Assembly: GCA_030432795.1 (NCBI GenBank)
Contig: JAUILW010000090.1
Location: 1 to 9,846, forward strand
Source: Gammaproteobacteria bacterium
Lineage (GTDB): Bacteria > Pseudomonadota > Gammaproteobacteria > Pseudomonadales > Azotimanducaceae
DNA length: 9,846 nt
Direction of reading: 5' to 3'
Shown: piece after piece, positions 6,227 to 9,846 of the stretch
Layout: every line of letters starts with the position of its first letter
Numbering within the stretch: the stretch's first letter is position 1
Notes under the pieces: model-generated
Database searches by the model: none
Told to the model about the DNA's origin: nothing
Seen by the model: the letters and a program-made list of their open reading frames with translations, nothing else
Translations under genes and position numbers: made by a program

Positions 6227-6537
6227 TACAGCTCGAGCTGCTTATGCTCGGCCAGCGCCAGATCCAGGCGGTGCGACAGCGCATTCAGGCGCCCGGAGAT
6301 ATCACCCTCGATGGTGTCGGCCTGGTTTCTCGACGAAAGCAGCTCGTGCGAGATGTTCAGCGCTGCCATCACCGCGATGCGGTCGAGCCCGACTACCCGA
6401 CCACCGTCTTTTATCTCTTCCATCTTGCGGTGCAGGTAACGAGCAGACGAGGTGAGATCGTCTACTTCGTCTTCCGCGCAGCTCACCTGGTAATCCTTGC
6501 CGAGAATCTGCACGGTCATGGTGACGACTTTTGCCAA
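6226..6537 (-). CDS. zapA: Cell division protein ZapA
   Basis: ZapA binds and cross-links FtsZ filaments at midcell. The 103-residue product (E. coli 109) has the family pattern: an N-terminal beta region with V-x-ILGKDY (9-15), then L-x-x-SARYLHRKMEEI, the segment GLDRIAVMAALNISHELL and a C-terminal coiled helix rich in Leu and charged residues that forms the tetramer. Place upstream of ssrS and fau is the same as in E. coli. ATG 6537 is 4 nt after the stop of the preceding coiled-coil gene, with GGA/GAG bases about 8-13 nt before the ATG inside that gene's end, so translation is probably coupled. Confidence 0.95.
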   Translation of the reverse strand: MAKVVTMTVQILGKDYQVSCAEDEVDDLTSSARYLHRKMEEIKDGGRVVGLDRIAVMAALNISHELLSSRNQADTIEGDISGRLNALSHRLDLALAEHKQLEL

Positions 6538-6541
6538 TGGC

Positions 6542-6763
6542 TCAATCCTGTTCCAGCGACTTCAGCCGCGTGATCATCCCTTCAACCCGCGATTTCGCAA
6601 GTTCGTTCTTTTCGATGAGCTTGGCCCGCTCTGCCGTCCAGTTGTGCTGCTGCGCGCGCAACGCGCGGTTTTCCTTGCTCAGCACCGCGGTGAGCTCAAT
6701 GAGTTCATTCACGCGGCGCTCGAGTGCTTCCCAGCTCGAGGAAGACATGCTGTGCGAAGACAT
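6542..6763 (-). CDS. Small coiled-coil protein upstream of zapA (TIGR02449-type, ZapB-like)
   Basis: A 73-residue protein that is almost entirely one predicted coiled coil (about 11-72): Leu, Ile and Val recur at heptad spacing among Glu, Arg and Lys, with Trp at 11 and 42. It matches the small coiled-coil family always found next to zapA in pseudomonads and relatives, sometimes described as ZapB-like. A role in Z-ring assembly is inferred from place and shape, not shown. The frame is open back to 7084, but ATG 6763 has GGAGG (6770-6774) 6 nt upstream and removes an extension that is only the antisense of ygfB. A second in-frame ATG at 6748 lacks a ribosome site. First gene of the leftward zapA unit. 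Confidence 0.85.
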   Translation of the reverse strand: MSSHSMSSSSWEALERRVNELIELTAVLSKENRALRAQQHNWTAERAKLIEKNELAKSRVEGMITRLKSLEQD

Positions 6764-6769
6764 AGGTGG

Positions 6770-6774
6770 CCTCC
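6770..6774 (-). promoter_or_regulatory. Ribosome binding site of the coiled-coil gene
   Basis: GGAGG on the minus strand, 6 nt before ATG 6763. It fixes the start of this small gene against the much longer open frame. Confidence 0.7.
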
Positions 6775-6827
6775 AGTTCCCGCGCCATTTTGGCACATTT
6801 CCTGTGCATGTGAAGCGCGTGCGGCTT

Positions 6828-6833
6828 AGCATA
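6828..6833 (-). promoter_or_regulatory. Candidate -10 box for the coiled-coil/zapA unit
   Basis: TATGCT on the minus strand lies in the 95-bp divergent region, 65 nt before ATG 6763. No clear -35 accompanies it, and no good rightward promoter for ygfB was found in the same gap. Confidence 0.3.
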
Positions 6834-6858
6834 GCGCCTCTCCACACGGGCCGAACAC

Positions 6859-7386
6859 TTGTCGACAACCGAACTTGCCAGCGCGGCCCTCGCCGCGTCC
6901 AGAGAACTCTCCAGCGCTGAACTGCACGGCACCGTGTGCGGCATGCTGGTGGGTAACGTCCGGGCGAGTGGGCTGGACGATGGTAGGGTGCACTTTTCAG
7001 TGGATGACTACGTCGAGCTCGTGGGCGCTGATGCGGTGACCAGCGCCGAAGCCATCGAGGACTTCGCCACCCTGAGCCTCGCAAAGCTCGATGCCGATGA
7101 CCTCAGCTTTGCACCGCTGCTGCCCGAGGACGATGCGCACGTCGCTTCCCGGGTGGAGGCCCTTGGCGAGTGGTGCGCAGCCTTTCTCGCGGGCCTGGGG
7201 GCGGTTGCGGACACCGACCTCAGCGAGTTGGAAGCAGAGGTGCTGGACGATTTCGTTGCCATCTCTGCTGTGGATGCAGACGTCGACGCGGGAGATGAAG
7301 CCGAACGTCAGCTGGTTGAACTGGTCGAGTACGTGCGGGTGGGCGTCATGAGTCTGCTGGCTCCGGGCGGGGAAGAGACCGAGTGA
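6859..7386 (+). CDS. ygfB: UPF0149 family protein YgfB
   Basis: The 175-residue, very acidic, mainly helical protein carries the family's N-terminal signature ELHGTVCGMLVGN (about 21-33). It lies just before pepP, as in E. coli and Pseudomonas. The biochemical role is not settled; in P. aeruginosa YgfB has been linked to antibiotic tolerance through control of ampDh3, which need not hold here. The start is TTG 6859: the frame is closed by TAG at 6832-6834, there is no ATG or GTG before it, and the first internal ATG would remove the signature. The ribosome site is weak. Its stop overlaps the pepP start by 4 nt, so it heads the ygfB-pepP-ubiH operon. Confidence 0.9.
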   Translation: MSTTELASAALAASRELSSAELHGTVCGMLVGNVRASGLDDGRVHFSVDDYVELVGADAVTSAEAIEDFATLSLAKLDADDLSFAPLLPEDDAHVASRVEALGEWCAAFLAGLGAVADTDLSELEAEVLDDFVAISAVDADVDAGDEAERQLVELVEYVRVGVMSLLAPGGEETE

Positions 7387-8702
7387 ACGTGCCGTTGTCA
7401 GAGTTCCGCCGCCGGCGGGAACGTCTCATGGAGATGCTGCCGGAAGGGACGCTCGCCATCGTTCCTGGAGCTACCCTGCGCCGGCGCAATCGCGACGTCG
7501 ATTATCTGTTCCGCCAGGACAGCGACTTCTACTACCTCACCGGCTTCACCGAAGAGGACGCGTTGCTGGTCATGGTGCCAGGGCGTGAGCACGGCGAAAC
7601 CATCCTCTTCTGCCAGGAGCGTGATGCGCGCTATGAGTCGTACAACGGCGAACGGCTAGGCCCGGACCGAGCCAGCCAGATGCTCGGCGTGGACGACGCG
7701 TTTCCGGTATCTGACGTGGGTGACATCCTGCCCGGCCTTCTGGAAGGCCGCGAGCGTGTTTACCTCACGCTTGGCGAGTACCCGGAATTCGACAAGCAGC
7801 TCATGCATTGGGTCACCGACATCCGCGCTCGCGAGAGCGGCGGCGTAGTAGCGCCGGGTGAGTTCGTTTCCCTCAAGCATCTGCTGCATGAGCTCCGCCT
7901 GTTCAAGTCTGCCAAGGAGCTCAGCATGATGCGCGAAGCCGCGCGGATCACTGCGCAGGCACACATCCGCGCCATGCAGGCCTGCCAGCCCGGCATGAAC
8001 GAACTCGACCTCGAAGCTGAGCTGACCTACCACTTCATGCGTAACGGCGCACGCTCGCCGGCGTACCCGAGCATCGTTGCCTCCGGGGCCAACGCTTGCG
8101 TGCTGCACTACATCGACAATCGCGCAGCACTACGCAAAGGAGAGCTGGTGCTCATCGATGCCGGCTGCGAGTACGAACACTATGCCGCGGATCTGACGCG
8201 GACCTTTCCGGTGTCCGGGCAGTACACGGATGTGCACAAGGCGGTGTACGAGGTGGTGCTGGAGGCGCAAAAAGCCGCCATCGACCGGTGCCGCGTGGGT
8301 GAGCACTTCAACGCACCCCACGACGCCGCGCTCGCTGTCATGATCGAAGGGCTCATCGACCTGAAGCTCCTGTCGGGATCGCTGGACGAGGTTCTGGAAA
8401 AGGCTACCTATCAGCGCTTCTGCCCGCACAAATCCTCCCACTGGCTCGGCCTCGATGTGCACGACGTGGGCGACTACCGCATCGACGGTGCCTGGCGCGA
8501 ACTGGAGGCTGGCATGGTGCTCACGGTAGAGCCTGGTATCTACATCCGTGATGACGAAAACAATGCCGGGCTTGCGCGAAAGTGGAAGGGACTTGGCATC
8601 CGCATCGAAGATGATGTGCTGATCACCCGCAAGGACCCTGAGGTGCTGACGGCCGCCGCGCCTAAGGAAATCGCCGAAGTCGAAGCGGTGATGGCCGGCT
8701 GA
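7383..8702 (+). CDS. pepP: Xaa-Pro aminopeptidase (aminopeptidase P)
   Basis: PepP removes the N-terminal residue from peptides with Pro in second place, in the cytosol, using two Mn ions. The 439-residue product (E. coli about 441) has the N-terminal AMP_N domain (about 5-135) and the C-terminal M24 pita-bread domain (about 180-425). The five metal ligands are visible: Asp259 in LIDAG, Asp270 in AADLTRTFP, His353 in SSHWLGLDVHD, Glu383 in VEPGIYI and Glu409 in GIRIED. The likely catalytic His242 and His360 are also present. The start is GTG 7383, overlapping the ygfB stop (GTGA), and its own stop overlaps the ubiH start, so the three genes are translationally linked. The link with ubiquinone genes is conserved, but the reason is unclear. 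Confidence 0.97.
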   Translation: MNVPLSEFRRRRERLMEMLPEGTLAIVPGATLRRRNRDVDYLFRQDSDFYYLTGFTEEDALLVMVPGREHGETILFCQERDARYESYNGERLGPDRASQMLGVDDAFPVSDVGDILPGLLEGRERVYLTLGEYPEFDKQLMHWVTDIRARESGGVVAPGEFVSLKHLLHELRLFKSAKELSMMREAARITAQAHIRAMQACQPGMNELDLEAELTYHFMRNGARSPAYPSIVASGANACVLHYIDNRAALRKGELVLIDAGCEYEHYAADLTRTFPVSGQYTDVHKAVYEVVLEAQKAAIDRCRVGEHFNAPHDAALAVMIEGLIDLKLLSGSLDEVLEKATYQRFCPHKSSHWLGLDVHDVGDYRIDGAWRELEAGMVLTVEPGIYIRDDENNAGLARKWKGLGIRIEDDVLITRKDPEVLTAAAPKEIAEVEAVMAG

Positions 8703-9846
8703 TGTCTGACGTCAACACCATCTGCGTGGTTGGCGGCGGCTTGAACGGCGCTGCGGCTGCGCTGGCGCTTGCGCAGGCAGGTTGGCAGGTCGTTCTCATC
8801 GACCGGCAGAAGCCAACCCCCTCGCCCGCGGCGCTTGGGGTTGAGATCCGCAACGTCGCGTTGTCGCCGGCGAGCCGTATTTTTCTGGAGAGTATCGACG
8901 CATGGGTGGTGGGTGCGCCGTACGTGCGCATGCATGTCTGGGAAGCCCGCGGCACCGCGTCGCTGGACTTTCATGCGTGCGAAACCGGGCGTGCGGAGCT
9001 CGGCTGGATTGTCGAGGCGGGTGCGCTCACCGAACGCCTCTGGGAGCTTATCGAATCGCACCCGCGGGTACAGGCGCAGCTCGGGTCGGTAGAAGGTCTG
9101 GAAACCGTGGCTGACGGTGTGACGTTGCAGGTGGACGGCGAGGCGGTGCACTGCGCGCTACTCGTCGCCGCGGATGGTGCGGGTTCGCAGGTTCGAACCC
9201 TCACCGGCACGCGCGATACGCGCTACCCCACCGGTCATGCGGCGCTGGTCACAGCGGTGCGCACGGAGCGGCCGCACGAGGCTGTGGCTTATCAGAGATT
9301 TCTGCCGGACGGGCCGCTGGCGCTGTTGCCATCCAGGCTGCCGGACGTATCTTCTGTGGTCTGGTCGCAACCCCCTGCGCAGGCACGCTCGCGGGTCGAA
9401 GCATCGAACGATGCGTTTCTCGCCGACCTGACTTCGGCGACGGAGGCTGTGCTCGGGCGCGTGCTCGAAACCGATGCGCGCTTCGCGTTCCCGCTGGTTC
9501 AGCATCTGGCGCAGAGTTTCGTTGCCGCACCGCGGGTGCTGCTGATCGGCGATGCCGCGCGGGTGGTGCACCCGTTAGCCGGTCTTGGTGTCAACCTTGG
9601 ATTCGAGGATGCCCAGGCACTGCTCGCGGCCCTGCCGCCGTCCGGCGATCCAGGTCTGGCAGATTGGCGCACGTTTGCGCGCAAACGGCAGGCCCGCTCG
9701 CAGGCCATGTTGCGCCTGATGTCTGCACTGCGGATGGTGTACGGCAGTGATTCGCCGTGGCTCGGTTGGGCGCGCAACGTCGGAGTGCGGGCGATCTCCG
9801 AAAGCCGCGGCCTCAAGTCACAGATCATGCGCGAAGCCATGGGTAT
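8702..9846 (+). CDS. ubiH: UbiH/UbiI-family ubiquinone biosynthesis FAD hydroxylase (3' end outside window)
   Basis: The frame is open from ATG 8702 (TGATG, one base shared with the pepP stop) to the right edge: 381 codons of an expected 390-410. It is a class A flavoprotein monooxygenase: Rossmann motif GGGLNG (11-16), VLIDR ending the second strand, the Arg in VEIRNVALS, LGWIVE, the NAD(P)H/FAD motif AADGAGS (156-162) and GDAARVVHPLAGLGVNLG (283-300). It ends in the window with KSQIMREAMG, the typical C-terminus of the UbiH/UbiI group. These enzymes hydroxylate the ring of ubiquinone precursors. Synteny with pepP points to UbiH, but UbiI and UbiF are close relatives. The second FAD motif is unusual: Arg287 and Leu295 stand where His and Gln are common. 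Confidence 0.92.
   Translation, partial: MSDVNTICVVGGGLNGAAAALALAQAGWQVVLIDRQKPTPSPAALGVEIRNVALSPASRIFLESIDAWVVGAPYVRMHVWEARGTASLDFHACETGRAELGWIVEAGALTERLWELIESHPRVQAQLGSVEGLETVADGVTLQVDGEAVHCALLVAADGAGSQVRTLTGTRDTRYPTGHAALVTAVRTERPHEAVAYQRFLPDGPLALLPSRLPDVSSVVWSQPPAQARSRVEASNDAFLADLTSATEAVLGRVLETDARFAFPLVQHLAQSFVAAPRVLLIGDAARVVHPLAGLGVNLGFEDAQALLAALPPSGDPGLADWRTFARKRQARSQAMLRLMSALRMVYGSDSPWLGWARNVGVRAISESRGLKSQIMREAMG

Noticed and set aside
6764..7084. Long N-terminal extension of the coiled-coil protein to 7084.
   Set aside because: It is the antisense of ygfB, Arg/Pro-rich and low in complexity; ATG 6763 has a good ribosome site.
8540..9151. 203-codon minus-strand frame across the pepP-ubiH junction.
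   Set aside because: Both sense genes are intact and conserved here; the antisense product resembles nothing I recognise.
1..9846. A novel defence, mobile or biosynthetic system.
   Set aside because: Nearly every base is in conserved housekeeping genes with known synteny; no transposase, integrase, direct-repeat array, reverse transcriptase, nuclease or toxin-antitoxin pair was seen.

Overview
The window is an ordinary-looking chromosomal segment of a GC-rich gammaproteobacterium. I see no mobile element, CRISPR array, phage gene or tRNA/rRNA gene, and no evidence of a new multi-gene system. The assignment rests on two conserved neighbourhoods. One is the cell-division/6S block: small coiled-coil gene, zapA, ssrS (6S RNA), fau, divergent from UPF0149 (ygfB), pepP and ubiH. 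The other is the divergent rpiA/ilvA pair as found in Pseudomonas. From general knowledge of E. coli gene order, rpiA lies near fau and the ygfB-pepP-ubiH operon there too, so the segment looks ancestral, with local insertions.

Layout, left to right. Positions 1-719 (+) hold the C-terminal half of an FAD-linked oxidase, probably D-2-hydroxyglutarate dehydrogenase. Positions 779-1873 (-) encode a lipoprotein of the pectinacetylesterase/Notum hydrolase family, whose start codon overlaps the stop of rpiA (1870-2547, -). Divergent from rpiA, only 32 bp away, is ilvA (2580-4094, +), the two-ACT-domain biosynthetic threonine deaminase. It converges on a leftward group: def (4110-4646), a membrane methyltransferase of the isoprenylcysteine-methyltransferase type (4674-5285) and fau (5347-5928). 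Upstream of the methyltransferase, inside an AT-rich island, is a perfect 14-bp palindrome that looks like an operator. Upstream of fau is a clear 6S RNA (about 5941-6137, -), then zapA (6226-6537) and a 73-residue coiled-coil protein (6542-6763). A 95-bp divergent region separates these from the rightward, translationally overlapping operon ygfB-pepP-ubiH (6859 to the window end). ubiH is cut by the right edge.

Functionally the window mixes central metabolism (pentose phosphate isomerisation, isoleucine entry, one-carbon salvage, probably D-2-hydroxyglutarate removal), protein N-terminal processing (Def, PepP), FtsZ-ring assembly (ZapA and a coiled-coil partner), ubiquinone synthesis (UbiH-type hydroxylase) and global RNA polymerase control (6S RNA). 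The accessory-looking parts are the pectinacetylesterase-like lipoprotein coupled to rpiA and the methyltransferase-def pair behind the palindromic promoter. No intergenic stretch longer than about 300 bp lacks a feature; the largest gap (5929-6225) is mostly 6S RNA.
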